Source: Pseudoclavibacter chungangensis (lineage in GTDB: Bacteria > Actinomycetota > Actinomycetes > Actinomycetales > Microbacteriaceae). Taken from it: DNA of 64,000 nt. The stretch spans positions 1,612,001 through 1,676,000 of the forward strand of contig NZ_JACCFV010000001.1 of the NCBI RefSeq assembly GCF_013410545.1, given 5' to 3'. The notes beneath the pieces are model-generated. The model saw nothing but the letters and a program-made list of their open reading frames with translations. It did no database searches and was not told the DNA's origin. Shown in pieces: positions 53,262 through 60,889 of the stretch. The translations under genes and the position numbers were made by a program. Position 1 is the stretch's first letter, and each line of letters opens with the position of its first letter.

Positions 53262-54044
53262 TCAGTCGTGGGCGCGCGCGCCCCGGAACGTCGGGGAGCG
53301 CTTCTCGCGGAACGCGGCGAAACCCTCGACGTAGTCCGGGGTCGCCGCGAGCGCCGCCTGTGCGCGGTTCTCCGCGGCGATCGAGGTCCACAGCCCGACG
53401 CGCTCGTCGCGGACCTGGGCGACGAGCCGTTTCGAGGCATTGAACGCCTCGGTCGGACCGTTCGCGACGCGTTCCACCCGTTCACGGGTGAAGGCGAGGA
53501 GCTGCTCGTCCGGCACCGCTCTGCTGAAGAGTCCCTGTCGGACGGCGTCCTCGCCCGTCATGAGTTCCCCCGTGAACACGAGATCGAGCGTGCGATGCGC
53601 GCCGAGGCGCTCGACGAACAGCGCGTGCCCACCGGAGTCGAGCGTCGCGCCGAGCGCCGCGAACGGTGAGCCGATGCGCGCGCCCTGTGCGACGTAGACC
53701 ACGTCACTCGCGATCGCGAGCCCGAGGCCCACACCGAGGCACGCGCCGTGGACGGCGGCGAACGTCGGCGCGGGGAAGGCGCTCATCCTGCGCAGGAGCC
53801 CCGCGAGCCGCACGTCGAGGTAGTCGTCGACGTCGTCCGTCGCCGGATCGACGCCGGAGATGTCGCGCCCGGCACAGAACGCCTTGCCCTCGCCGCGCAG
53901 CAGGAGCGCGCGGACGCCCGCCCGCTCGGCCCGCTCGTACGCGGCGTCGAGCGCGACGAGATCGTCGCCGCCCAGGGCGTTCCGGCGTGCGGGAGCATCG
54001 AGGACGACCTCGGCGACGTCGCCGGAGATCTCGAGTTCGATCAC
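53262..54044 (-). CDS. paaG: Enoyl-CoA hydratase/isomerase family protein, probably PaaG (1,2-epoxyphenylacetyl-CoA isomerase)
   Basis: The 260-residue product is a crotonase (FCAGRDISGVD oxyanion loop, AVHGACLGVGLGLAIASD). Both catalytic glutamates of true hydratases are missing: the first site reads GLGLA and the second PFAAL. An Asp is kept at residue 136 (GATLDSGG), aligning with the Asp of E. coli PaaG (IPDCGG). The end, YVEGFAAFREKRSPTFRG, also resembles PaaG. I therefore favour the isomerase that converts ring-1,2-epoxyphenylacetyl-CoA to oxepin-CoA. This is inference from residues recalled by family. It is the last gene of the paaABCDE operon, 7 bp after paaE. The symbol is tentative. 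Confidence 0.78.
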   Translation of the reverse strand: MIELEISGDVAEVVLDAPARRNALGGDDLVALDAAYERAERAGVRALLLRGEGKAFCAGRDISGVDPATDDVDDYLDVRLAGLLRRMSAFPAPTFAAVHGACLGVGLGLAIASDVVYVAQGARIGSPFAALGATLDSGGHALFVERLGAHRTLDLVFTGELMTGEDAVRQGLFSRAVPDEQLLAFTRERVERVANGPTEAFNASKRLVAQVRDERVGLWTSIAAENRAQAALAATPDYVEGFAAFREKRSPTFRGARAHD

Positions 54045-54051
54045 GATCGGC

Positions 54052-55236
54052 TCACACGTCGAAGTCGACGGTCACGGCGTCGCTCGTGGGTCGGGACTGG
54101 CACGTGAGCACGTAACCGCGTTCGACGTCGTCCGCCTCGAGCGCGTAGTTCTCGGCCATCTCGACCGTGCCCGCGGTGACCTTCGCGCGGCACGTCCCGC
54201 AGACGCCACCCGCGCACGCGAAGGGCACGTCGGGGCGCACGCGGAGGGCGGCGTTGAGGATCGTCTCCCGCGCGCTTCGTGGGCTCGTGACCTGTCCGCT
54301 CAATCCGTCGAGCACGAAGTCGATCTCGACGTTGTCGCCCTCGGGGTCGCTCACGACGGGCCGGCCGGTCGAGCGCTGCGCGCCCTCGCCCGGCTGCCCC
54401 GTCGAGAAGAGCTCGAAGCGGACGCGATCGCTGTCGACGTCTCGGGCCGCCAGCTCGTCGCGGACGAGCTGGACGAGTTCGAACGGTCCGCACAGGAACC
54501 ACTCGTCGACCTGTCCGACCCGGATGACGTGTTCGAGGAGCATGCCGAGCTTCTCCGCGTCGACGCGTCCCGAGTGCATCGGTGAGATGCGCTGTTCGCG
54601 CGAGAGCACGTGATGGAGCGCGAGCCGGCTCGGGTAACGGTCCTTGAGGTCGGCGAGATCCTCGAGGAACATGACGTCGGACGCCGCGCGGTTCGCGTAG
54701 ACGAGATCCATCGTCGTGTCCTCGTTCGCGAGGACGGACCGCGCGATCGCGATGACCGGGGTGATGCCGGAGCCCGCGGCGACACCGACGAAGTGCCGCT
54801 CACCGCGCGCCACGAGCTCCTCACTGAGGACGCCCGGGCTGTTGAGGCTCGTCAGGCGATGCTTCGACACGAACGCGCCCTGGGGGTTCATGACCTCGAT
54901 GACGTGACCGGGGGCGAGCTCGTCGTTCGCCCAGTTCGAGAAGAGCCCACCGAGGTCGCGCTTGATCGCGATGCGGATCTCGCCCGGCCGCGGCTCGGCG
55001 CAGATCGAGTAGCTGCGACGGACCTGCTGGCCGTCGAGTTCGGTCCGCAGCGCGATGTACTGCCCCGCGACGTAGTCGTACTCGTCCTGCAGCGCGTCGG
55101 GCACGTCGAACGTGACCTCGATCGCGGCGTCGGTGAGGCGACGCACATCGCGGACGGTCAGCGGGTGGAAGGCGGCGCGCCGCCTCGTCGTCGGACCGGC
55201 GCCGTCGCCGGTTCCGTCGAGCGTCGTGTCGATCAC
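54052..55236 (-). CDS. paaE: Phenylacetyl-CoA 1,2-epoxidase reductase subunit PaaE
   Basis: The 394-residue product transfers electrons from NADPH to the PaaA di-iron site. The order is a flavin domain (RRSYSICAEPRPGEIRIAIKR), an NAD(P) domain (GVAAGSGITPVIAIARSVL, WFLCGPFELVQLVRDEL) and a C-terminal plant-type [2Fe-2S] ferredoxin domain. The iron-sulfur cysteines are in FACAGGVCGTCRAK and VLTCQSRP. The GTG at 55236 shares one base with the paaD stop. The length is slightly above the E. coli homologue (356) because of an N-terminal extension and a linker. Confidence 0.95.
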   Translation of the reverse strand: MIDTTLDGTGDGAGPTTRRRAAFHPLTVRDVRRLTDAAIEVTFDVPDALQDEYDYVAGQYIALRTELDGQQVRRSYSICAEPRPGEIRIAIKRDLGGLFSNWANDELAPGHVIEVMNPQGAFVSKHRLTSLNSPGVLSEELVARGERHFVGVAAGSGITPVIAIARSVLANEDTTMDLVYANRAASDVMFLEDLADLKDRYPSRLALHHVLSREQRISPMHSGRVDAEKLGMLLEHVIRVGQVDEWFLCGPFELVQLVRDELAARDVDSDRVRFELFSTGQPGEGAQRSTGRPVVSDPEGDNVEIDFVLDGLSGQVTSPRSARETILNAALRVRPDVPFACAGGVCGTCRAKVTAGTVEMAENYALEADDVERGYVLTCQSRPTSDAVTVDFDV

Positions 55237-55781
55237 TAGAGCACCTTGAAGTAGTCGAACGGCTCCTGGCAGTCGGAGCACGAGTAGAGGGCCTTGCACG
55301 AGGTCGAGCCGAAGCGGCTCATCTCGCGGGTCGCGAGCGAGCCGCAGCGCGGACACCGCACGCTCAACCGCACGCGCACGGGTCCGCGGTTCGCGCCCAC
55401 GGCGGCCGTGCCGCTCGGTGGCGCGATGCCGTACTCCTCGAGCGTGGCTCGGCCGACGTCGGTCATCCAGTCCGTCGTCCAGGCGGGGGCGAGACACAGC
55501 TCGACGCGGACGTCGACGAAGCCGGCCGCCGCGAGCGCCCGTTCGAGGTCGACCTCGATCGTGCCCATCGCGGGGCACCCCGAGTAGGTCGGCGTGATGG
55601 TGACGCGCGCGCCGTGTGCACCGACGGCCTCCGCGCCGCGCAGGATGCCGAGGTCGGCGATCGAGAGCACGGGGATCTCGGGGTCGTTGACGGTCGCCGC
55701 GACGTCCCACACCGCCGCGTCGGCGGCGTTCTCCGGGCGCACGGCTCGGGCCGGGGCCGGGCGGGCTGCCACGGCGGTCAC
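55236..55781 (-). CDS. paaD: Phenylacetate epoxidase assembly factor PaaD
   Basis: The 181-residue product has an N-terminal MIP18/DUF59 domain (VNDPEIPVLSIADLGILRG, TPTYSGCPAMGTIEVDL) and a C-terminal zinc-ribbon-like part (RCPRCGSLATREMSRFGSTSCKALYSCSDCQEPFDYFKVL). The latter is characteristic of PaaD. PaaD is thought to help assemble the iron-sulfur or di-iron centre of the epoxidase. The start at 55781 overlaps the paaC stop by 4 bp. A Pro/Ala-rich N-terminus (ARPAPARAVRPENAADA) precedes the conserved domain. Confidence 0.94.
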   Translation of the reverse strand: MTAVAARPAPARAVRPENAADAAVWDVAATVNDPEIPVLSIADLGILRGAEAVGAHGARVTITPTYSGCPAMGTIEVDLERALAAAGFVDVRVELCLAPAWTTDWMTDVGRATLEEYGIAPPSGTAAVGANRGPVRVRLSVRCPRCGSLATREMSRFGSTSCKALYSCSDCQEPFDYFKVL

Positions 55782-56614
55782 CAGCTCGCCCCGGGGTGCT
55801 TGCGCGCGAGCACCTGCATCTCGGCGAGCAGATAGCCGAGCTGCTCGCGATGCTCGCCCCGTCGGCCCCCGGTGCGCGCCTGCGCGACCGAGGGCACCTC
55901 GAGGCCGGCCTCACCGATGACCGACGTCACGCGCTCCATCGCGGGCGCCCGCAGTGTGGAGGGGCGGACGGCGATCCCGTCGAGCCGGTCGTGCAGCTCC
56001 TCGTCCTCGAACAGCTCGTCGACGTACGGCCACACGTCCTCGAGACCCGCCTGCATGCGCCGGTTCGACTCCTCGGTGCCGATCCCGAGCCGGAGGGTCC
56101 ACTGCGTCGCGTGGTCGAGGTGGTAGTCGACCTCCTTGACCGCCTTCGCGGCGATCGCGGCGAGCGTCTCGTCGGCCGAGTCGCACAGCCGCACGTAGAG
56201 CTCGAACGCGTACGCGCTCCACACGAGCTGCCGCGCGATCGTGCGCCCGAAGTCGCCGTTCTCGAGCTGGACGAGGTGCACGCAGCGGAACTCGTCCTCG
56301 TCGCGGAAGTACGCGAGCTCGTCCTCGCTCCGCCCCCACGCGGAGCCCGCGTAGGTGAGCAGGACGCGGGCGTGCCCGAGCGTGTCGAGTGCGATGTTGC
56401 CGAGCGCGATGTCCTCCTCGATCTCGGGGCCGCGCGAGATCCACCACGCGAGACGCTGGGCCAGCACGAGCGAGTCGTCACCCAGCCGCAGTGCATACGC
56501 GCCGACGTCCTCGCTCGGGCGGGGGACGGTGTCCCCGCGGGCGGCGATCTCCTCGGCGATGAGCGCCGAGCCGGCCGAGATGCGGGTCGCGGAGTCGAAT
56601 CCCTGAACGCTCAC
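55778..56614 (-). CDS. paaC: Phenylacetyl-CoA 1,2-epoxidase structural subunit PaaC
   Basis: The 278-residue helical product is the non-catalytic ferritin-like partner of PaaA. Its hallmark blocks are LGDDSLVLAQRLAWWISRGPEIEEDIALGNIALDTLGHARVLL and DFGRTIARQLVWSAYAFELY. KAVKEVDYHLDHATQWTLRLGIGTEESNRRMQAGLEDVWPY follows. The start overlaps the paaB stop by 4 bp. A Pro/Arg-rich stretch lies near the C-terminus (ARTGGRRGEHREQLGYLLAEMQ). Confidence 0.95.
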   Translation of the reverse strand: MSVQGFDSATRISAGSALIAEEIAARGDTVPRPSEDVGAYALRLGDDSLVLAQRLAWWISRGPEIEEDIALGNIALDTLGHARVLLTYAGSAWGRSEDELAYFRDEDEFRCVHLVQLENGDFGRTIARQLVWSAYAFELYVRLCDSADETLAAIAAKAVKEVDYHLDHATQWTLRLGIGTEESNRRMQAGLEDVWPYVDELFEDEELHDRLDGIAVRPSTLRAPAMERVTSVIGEAGLEVPSVAQARTGGRRGEHREQLGYLLAEMQVLARKHPGASW

Positions 56615-56922
56615 AGGTGTTTCACCCCCTCGCTCTTCGTGTAGTACGTCGCGTGCCGGTAGGCCTTGCCCTGTGCCGACTCGAAGAACGCGCCCTTGTG
56701 GTCGGGGTCGGACGCCGTGATGTCGGCCGCGGGCACGACCCAGATCGAGACGCCCTCGTTGCGGCGCGTGTAGAGGTCACGTGCGTTGCGAAGGGCCATC
56801 TCGGCGTCGGGCGCGTGGAGCGAGCCCGCGTGGACGTGGCTGAGGCCCCGCGACGAACGGACGAACACCTCCCACAGGCGCCAGACGTCGTCCGCGGCCC
56901 GGACGGGATGCTGATCGGTCAT
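56611..56922 (-). CDS. paaB: Phenylacetyl-CoA 1,2-epoxidase subunit PaaB
   Basis: The 103-residue small subunit has the PaaB pattern: LWEVFVRSSRGLSHVHAGSLHAPDAEMALRNARDLYTRRNEGVSIWVVPA and a C-terminal basic segment KAYRHATYYTKSEGVKHL. It bridges the PaaAC heterodimers in the epoxidase complex. ATG 56922 lies 29 bp after the paaA stop. The stop overlaps the paaC start. Confidence 0.95.
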   Translation of the reverse strand: MTDQHPVRAADDVWRLWEVFVRSSRGLSHVHAGSLHAPDAEMALRNARDLYTRRNEGVSIWVVPAADITASDPDHKGAFFESAQGKAYRHATYYTKSEGVKHL

Positions 56923-56951
56923 GTCGGTGGTCTCCGTGCGGTCGGTCGGAT

Positions 56952-57950
56952 TCAGGCGACGGCCGCGGTCTCGGCCGTCGCGGCCTGCTGTTTGCGTGCG
57001 TACTCGCGCGCGGCCTCGCGCACCCACGCACCGTTCTCGTGTGCCTCGACGCGCCGCGCGAGCCGCTGGGCGTTGCACGGGCCGTTGCCCTTGATCACGC
57101 CGAAGAACTCGTCCCAGTCGAGCTCGCCGTAGTCGTAGTGGCCGCGCTCCTCGTTCCAGGCGAGGTCGGGGTCGGGAAGGGTGAGCTCGAGCGCCTCGGC
57201 CTGCGGCACGATCATGTCGACGAAGCGCTGACGGAGTTCGTCGTTCGAGAAGCGCTTGATGTTCCACGCCATCGACTGCTGCGAGTTCGGCGACGCGTCG
57301 TCGGGCGGCCCGAACATCTGCAGGGCCGGGCCGTAGAAGCGGTTCACCGCGTCCTGGGCCATGCGCTTCTGTGCGGGTGTCCCGTGGCTCAGCTCGTACA
57401 GGATCTCCCAGCCCTGGCGCTGGTGGAACGACTCCTCCTTGCAGATGCGCACCATCGCCCGGCCGTACGGCCCGTACGAGGCGCGGCACAGCGGCACCTG
57501 GTTGCAGATCGCGGCACCGTCGACGAGCCAACCGATCGCGCCCATGTCGGCCCACGAGCGCGCGGGGTAGTTGAAGATCGACGAGTACTTCGCCTTGCCC
57601 GTGTGCAGCTGCTCGAGCAGCACGTCACGTGGCGTGCCGAGCGTCTCGGCCGCCGAGTAGAGGTACAGGCCGTGGCCCGCCTCGTCCTGCACCTTCGCCA
57701 TGAGGATCGCCTTGCGCTTGAGCGAGGGTGCCCTCGTGATCCAGTTCGCCTCGGGCTGCATGCCGATGATCTCGGAGTGCGCGTGCTGCGACACCTGCCG
57801 CGTGAGGGTCTTGCGGTAGGCGTCGGGCATCCAGTCCCGCGGCTCGATCCGCGAGTCGTCGCCGATGATCGCGTCGAAGTACGCCTGGGCGGCGTCCGTG
57901 TCGAAGACGTCGTCGACGGTCTGTTGCAGGTTCCTGACGGTGTCGCTCAT
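56952..57950 (-). CDS. paaA: Phenylacetyl-CoA 1,2-epoxidase catalytic subunit PaaA
   Basis: The 332-residue product is the di-iron subunit that inserts oxygen into the aromatic ring of phenylacetyl-CoA. The ferritin-like ligand positions are visible in [20 protein letters not shown] (Glu and His two apart) and [14 protein letters not shown] (ExxH). The N-terminus ([28 protein letters not shown]) and [24 protein letters not shown] are strongly conserved in the family. It is the first gene of the operon, and its ATG at 57950 is 108 bp from the nearest operator. The length is normal. Confidence 0.96.
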   Translation of the reverse strand: MSDTVRNLQQTVDDVFDTDAAQAYFDAIIGDDSRIEPRDWMPDAYRKTLTRQVSQHAHSEIIGMQPEANWITRAPSLKRKAILMAKVQDEAGHGLYLYSAAETLGTPRDVLLEQLHTGKAKYSSIFNYPARSWADMGAIGWLVDGAAICNQVPLCRASYGPYGRAMVRICKEESFHQRQGWEILYELSHGTPAQKRMAQDAVNRFYGPALQMFGPPDDASPNSQQSMAWNIKRFSNDELRQRFVDMIVPQAEALELTLPDPDLAWNEERGHYDYGELDWDEFFGVIKGNGPCNAQRLARRVEAHENGAWVREAAREYARKQQAATAETAAVA

Positions 57951-58057
57951 AGTGGTTCGCTCCTTCGGTCATCGGCGCGAGTCGTGTGCGGCGGGCCGGG
58001 GCGCCGTCGCTCCGACCGACGTGCCCGACGCTGGGCGACGTCCACGTCCGGACGGAA

Positions 58058-58080
58058 TAACCGACCTTCCGGTCAGTTTA
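58058..58080. promoter_or_regulatory. Putative PaaR operator upstream of paaA
   Basis: TAACCGACC-TTCC-GGTCAGTTTA is an inverted repeat with CCGACC/GGTCAG arms. It lies about 110 bp before the paaA start, on the promoter side of the minus-strand operon. It resembles binding sites of TetR-type PaaR regulators in actinobacteria (recalled, not checked). Confidence 0.6.
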
Positions 58081-58157
58081 TGTGGGGAAGGTGATCTCGG
58101 CAAGCCGATTCCGGAGAGAAGCCTGGGACTCCCCCGCCCCACCCACTTGACTTTCCC

Positions 58158-58189
58158 GGTCGATTACGATTTTCTGCATGAGCGGTCGG
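58158..58189. promoter_or_regulatory. Putative PaaR operator upstream of paaI
   Basis: The half-sites GGTCGA (58158-58163) and GGTCGG (58184-58189, within CGGTCGGTAAA) lie downstream of a TTGACT -35-like hexamer (58147-58152). They would block the plus-strand paaI-paaK promoter when bound. They share the core with the paaA operator. Confidence 0.5.
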
Positions 58190-58227
58190 TAAATCGTCCG
58201 CGTCGACGGCGACGAGGAGAGAGCAGC

Positions 58228-58698
58228 ATGGTCTCCGGCCCGCGCCCCCTCCGGGAGGCGTCCCCGACCACGAGCGATCCCGTGGGCGCGCAGCATCGCG
58301 TGCTCGACGGCGACCGCTCGGCCGAGTGGATGGGGACCCACATCGTCCGTGCCGAACGGGGGCACGCGGAGATCCGCATGCGCGTGCGCCCCGAGATGCT
58401 CAACGGCTTCGGCACGGTCCAGGGCGGATTCGTGTTCGCCTTCGCCGACACCGCGTTCGCGATCGCGTGCAACGACCCCGACGAGACGGGCAGCATCACG
58501 GTCGCGCAGGGGGTGGACGTGAACTTCCTGCGACCCGCGTACGAGGGACAGACCCTCACCGCGCGGGCGCACGCCGTGCACGAGGGCCGCTCCGGTGTCT
58601 ACGACATCGAGGTCTTCGCGCAGGGGGACGACGACGAGGACGCGACCCCCATCGCCATCATCCGCGGCCGGAGCCGCACCGTCCCCGACCGGCGCTGA
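58228..58698 (+). CDS. paaI: Phenylacetate-pathway hotdog thioesterase PaaI
   Basis: The 156-residue product has the PaaI hotdog motif LNGFGTVQGGFVFAFADTAFAIACNDPDE, with the conserved Asn-Gly and the FADTA helix. It continues with GVDVNFLRPAYEGQTLTARAHAVHEG. PaaI hydrolyses stalled aromatic CoA esters of the pathway to free CoA. An acidic patch (DDDEDA) lies near the C-terminus. ATG 58228 follows GAGGAGAGAG. It is first in the plus-strand unit with paaK and is divergent from paaA. Confidence 0.92.
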   Translation: MVSGPRPLREASPTTSDPVGAQHRVLDGDRSAEWMGTHIVRAERGHAEIRMRVRPEMLNGFGTVQGGFVFAFADTAFAIACNDPDETGSITVAQGVDVNFLRPAYEGQTLTARAHAVHEGRSGVYDIEVFAQGDDDEDATPIAIIRGRSRTVPDRR

Positions 58699-58738
58699 GG
58701 CCGGCAGGGTTTTCGCACTCGAGAAAGCTGACCGCACC

Positions 58739-60064
58739 GTGCTGACCCAGACAACCGAGAACACGCAACTCGATCCCGAGGAGCGCATGAGCCGCGACGA
58801 GCTCGAGGCGCTCCAGCTCGAGCGCCTCCGGTGGACGCTCCGCCACGCGTACGAGAACGTCCCCTTCTGCCGGCGCCGATTCGACGAGCACGGCGTCCAC
58901 CCCGACGACCTCGTCGAGCTCGCCGACCTGCGGAAGTTCCCCTACACGACGAAGGACGACCTGCGCGAGAACTACCCGTTCGGGATGTTCGCCGTCCCCA
59001 TGGACCGCGTTCCCCGCATCCACGCGTCGTCGGGGACGACGGGGCTCCCGACCGTCGTCGGGTACACGCGCGGCGACCTCGACAACTGGGCGACCGTCGT
59101 CGCCCGCAGCTTCCGCATCTCGGGCACCCGGCCGGGCGACCTCGTGCAGAACGCCTACGGCTACGGACTGTTCACGGGTGGACTCGGCGCGCACGCGGGC
59201 ATCGAGAAGCTCGGCTGCACCGTCGTCCCGATGTCGGGTGGACAGACCGACAAGCAGATCCAGCTCATCGAGGACTTCCGGCCGCGCGTCATCTGCTGCA
59301 CACCGACGTACCTGCTGACGATCCTCGACGCGATGCGGCACCGCGGCATCGACCCGCGCGCGACGTCGCTCGAGGTCGCCGTGCTCGGTGCCGAGCCGTG
59401 GACGAACGAGATGCGGCGCGAGATCGAGGCCGGATTCGACCTCCGCGCCTCCGACATCTACGGCCTGAGCGAGGTCATGGGTCCCGGCGTCGCCGGCGAA
59501 TCGGCCGAGTACCAGGACGGCTCGACGATCTGGGAGGACCACTTCCTCCCCGAGATCGTCGACCCCGACGACCTCACGCGCGTCCTCGACGACGGCGAGA
59601 CCGGCGAGCTCGTGTTCACCTCGCTCACGAAGGAGGCGCTGCCGATCATCCGCTATCGCACGAAGGACCTCTCGCAGCTCCTCCCCGGGACGGCCCGCCC
59701 CGCGATGCGCCGCATGGCGAAGATCAAGTCGCGCACCGACGACATGATCATCCTGCGCGGCGTCAACCTCTTCCCGTCGCAGATCGAGGAGATCGCGCTC
59801 GCGATCCCCGGCCTCAGCCCGCACTATCACCTGGAGCTCACGCGCCCCGGACGCATGGACGAGCTCACGGTCGTCATCGAACGGCGCGAGGACTGCACGC
59901 CCGAGGCGGCGGCGGCCGCGAGCGAGGAGCTTCGCCGTTGCGTGAAGATCAGGATCGGTTCGACGGTGAACGTGACGGTCGCCGAACCCATGACGCTCGA
60001 GCGGTCCGCCGGCAAGCTGAAGCGACTCCACGATCTGCGAGGGCCCGTCGATCATGCGGGCTGA
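58739..60064 (+). CDS. paaK: Phenylacetate-CoA ligase PaaK
   Basis: The 441-residue product activates phenylacetate to its CoA ester with ATP. The adenylation motif is HASSGTTGLPTVVGYT (P-loop SSGTTG). Further conserved blocks are VQNAYGYGLFTGGLGAHAG, DIYGLSEVMGPGVAGE and RTDDMIILRGVNLFPSQIEE (A8/A10 hinge region with the catalytic Lys near the end, SAGKLKRLHDLR). The GTG at 58739 gives the usual N-terminus (LDPEERMSRDELEALQLERL); the ATG at 58787 is a shorter alternative. It lies 40 bp after paaI. Confidence 0.95.
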   Translation: MLTQTTENTQLDPEERMSRDELEALQLERLRWTLRHAYENVPFCRRRFDEHGVHPDDLVELADLRKFPYTTKDDLRENYPFGMFAVPMDRVPRIHASSGTTGLPTVVGYTRGDLDNWATVVARSFRISGTRPGDLVQNAYGYGLFTGGLGAHAGIEKLGCTVVPMSGGQTDKQIQLIEDFRPRVICCTPTYLLTILDAMRHRGIDPRATSLEVAVLGAEPWTNEMRREIEAGFDLRASDIYGLSEVMGPGVAGESAEYQDGSTIWEDHFLPEIVDPDDLTRVLDDGETGELVFTSLTKEALPIIRYRTKDLSQLLPGTARPAMRRMAKIKSRTDDMIILRGVNLFPSQIEEIALAIPGLSPHYHLELTRPGRMDELTVVIERREDCTPEAAAAASEELRRCVKIRIGSTVNVTVAEPMTLERSAGKLKRLHDLRGPVDHAG

Positions 60065-60122
60065 GCGGGCGCGCGGGCGCGGCGTGGGCACGCGTCCCCC
60101 GGACGCGCGCGGCACCTCGCGC

Positions 60123-60128
60123 TAGGAT
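60123..60128 (+). promoter_or_regulatory. -10 hexamer of the TetR gene
   Basis: TAGGAT lies 8 nt before the GTG at 60137. The spacing implies a nearly leaderless transcript. Confidence 0.45.
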
Positions 60129-60136
60129 CCCCTCTC

Positions 60137-60769
60137 GTGCCTCCCGCATCGTCCTCCGCGCTCGACGCCGTCCCCGTGCCCCAGCGGCGCGGCCGCCCCG
60201 GCTACGACCAGGAACAGGTCATCGCCGCCGCGGTCGACCTGTTCAATCGGCACGGCTACGACGCGACGAGCATGGGCATGCTCGCCGAGCGGCTCGGCAT
60301 CTCGAAGTCCGCGATCTACCACCACGTCCCGGGCAAGGAGCAATTGCTCGAGCACGCGCTCGATCGTGCGCTGCTGGAACTCGAGGGGGTGCTCACGCAT
60401 CCCGCGGCCCAGGAGCGTTCCGTCGACCAACGGCTCGAGTACGTGCTGCGCGCGACGGTCGGCGTGCTCATCGACGAGTTGCCGAACGTCACGCTGCTGC
60501 TCCGCCTGCGCGGCAACACGCCCCTCGAACGCCGCGCGCTCGACCGACGACGTGCGTTCGATCACGAGGTCGCGGCACTCGTGGAGGCCTCGGCCGAGGC
60601 GGGCGCCCTGCGCGGCGATCTGCAACCGCGCGTCGTCACGCGACTCGTGTTCGGCATGATCAACTCCATCATCGAGTGGTACCGGCCCGACGGCCCGCTC
60701 CGACGCGAGGAGATCGCCGACAGCGTCGTCGCCATCGCGTTCGACGGCCTGCGTTCGCGCCCCGCGTGA
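60137..60769 (+). CDS. paaR: TetR family regulator, probable PaaR
   Basis: The 210-residue product has the TetR helix-turn-helix (QVIAAAVDLFNRHGYDATSMGMLAERLGISKSAIYHHVPGKEQLLEHAL) and a ligand-binding C-terminal domain. Its position right after paaK, and the CCGACC-type dyads in the paaA/paaI region, suggest it is the pathway repressor that responds to phenylacetyl-CoA (inference by context; PaaR is the known role in actinobacteria). Start GTG 60137 is 8 nt after a TAGGAT -10. A Pro/Ala-rich tail precedes the DNA-binding domain. Confidence 0.82.
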   Translation: MPPASSSALDAVPVPQRRGRPGYDQEQVIAAAVDLFNRHGYDATSMGMLAERLGISKSAIYHHVPGKEQLLEHALDRALLELEGVLTHPAAQERSVDQRLEYVLRATVGVLIDELPNVTLLLRLRGNTPLERRALDRRRAFDHEVAALVEASAEAGALRGDLQPRVVTRLVFGMINSIIEWYRPDGPLRREEIADSVVAIAFDGLRSRPA

Positions 60770-60797
60770 CCCCATCGGCTGCCGCCGTCGCCGTTCG

Positions 60798-60832
60798 CTG
60801 AGACGGCGCTGAGCGCCTCAGCATCGCCTCAG
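60798..60832. promoter_or_regulatory. Tandem CTGAG/CTCAG repeats upstream of htrA-like gene
   Basis: CTGAG occurs at 60798 and 60809, and CTCAG at 60817 and 60828. Each pair is spaced 11 bp, one helical turn. Direct repeats with this period are the usual binding sites of OmpR/PhoB-family response regulators, and a sensor kinase gene follows the protease. The segment can also fold as GGCGCTGAG/CTCAGCGCC, so a terminator for the TetR gene is an alternative. Confidence 0.5.
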
Positions 60833-60846
60833 CGCCCCCGGCGCAC

Positions 60847-60882
60847 CCTCGTGGTCGAGAAACATCACTTCGGACCACGAGG
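60847..60882 (+). promoter_or_regulatory. Hairpin sequestering the ribosome-binding site of the HtrA-like gene
   Basis: CCTCGTGGTC (60847-60856) pairs perfectly with GACCACGAGG (60873-60882) across a 16-nt loop. The right arm contains the first four bases of the GAGGAG ribosome-binding site (60879-60884), 5 nt before the GTG at 60890. If transcribed, the stem would hide the site, like an RNA thermometer. Confidence 0.5.
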
Positions 60883-60889
60883 AGCAATC

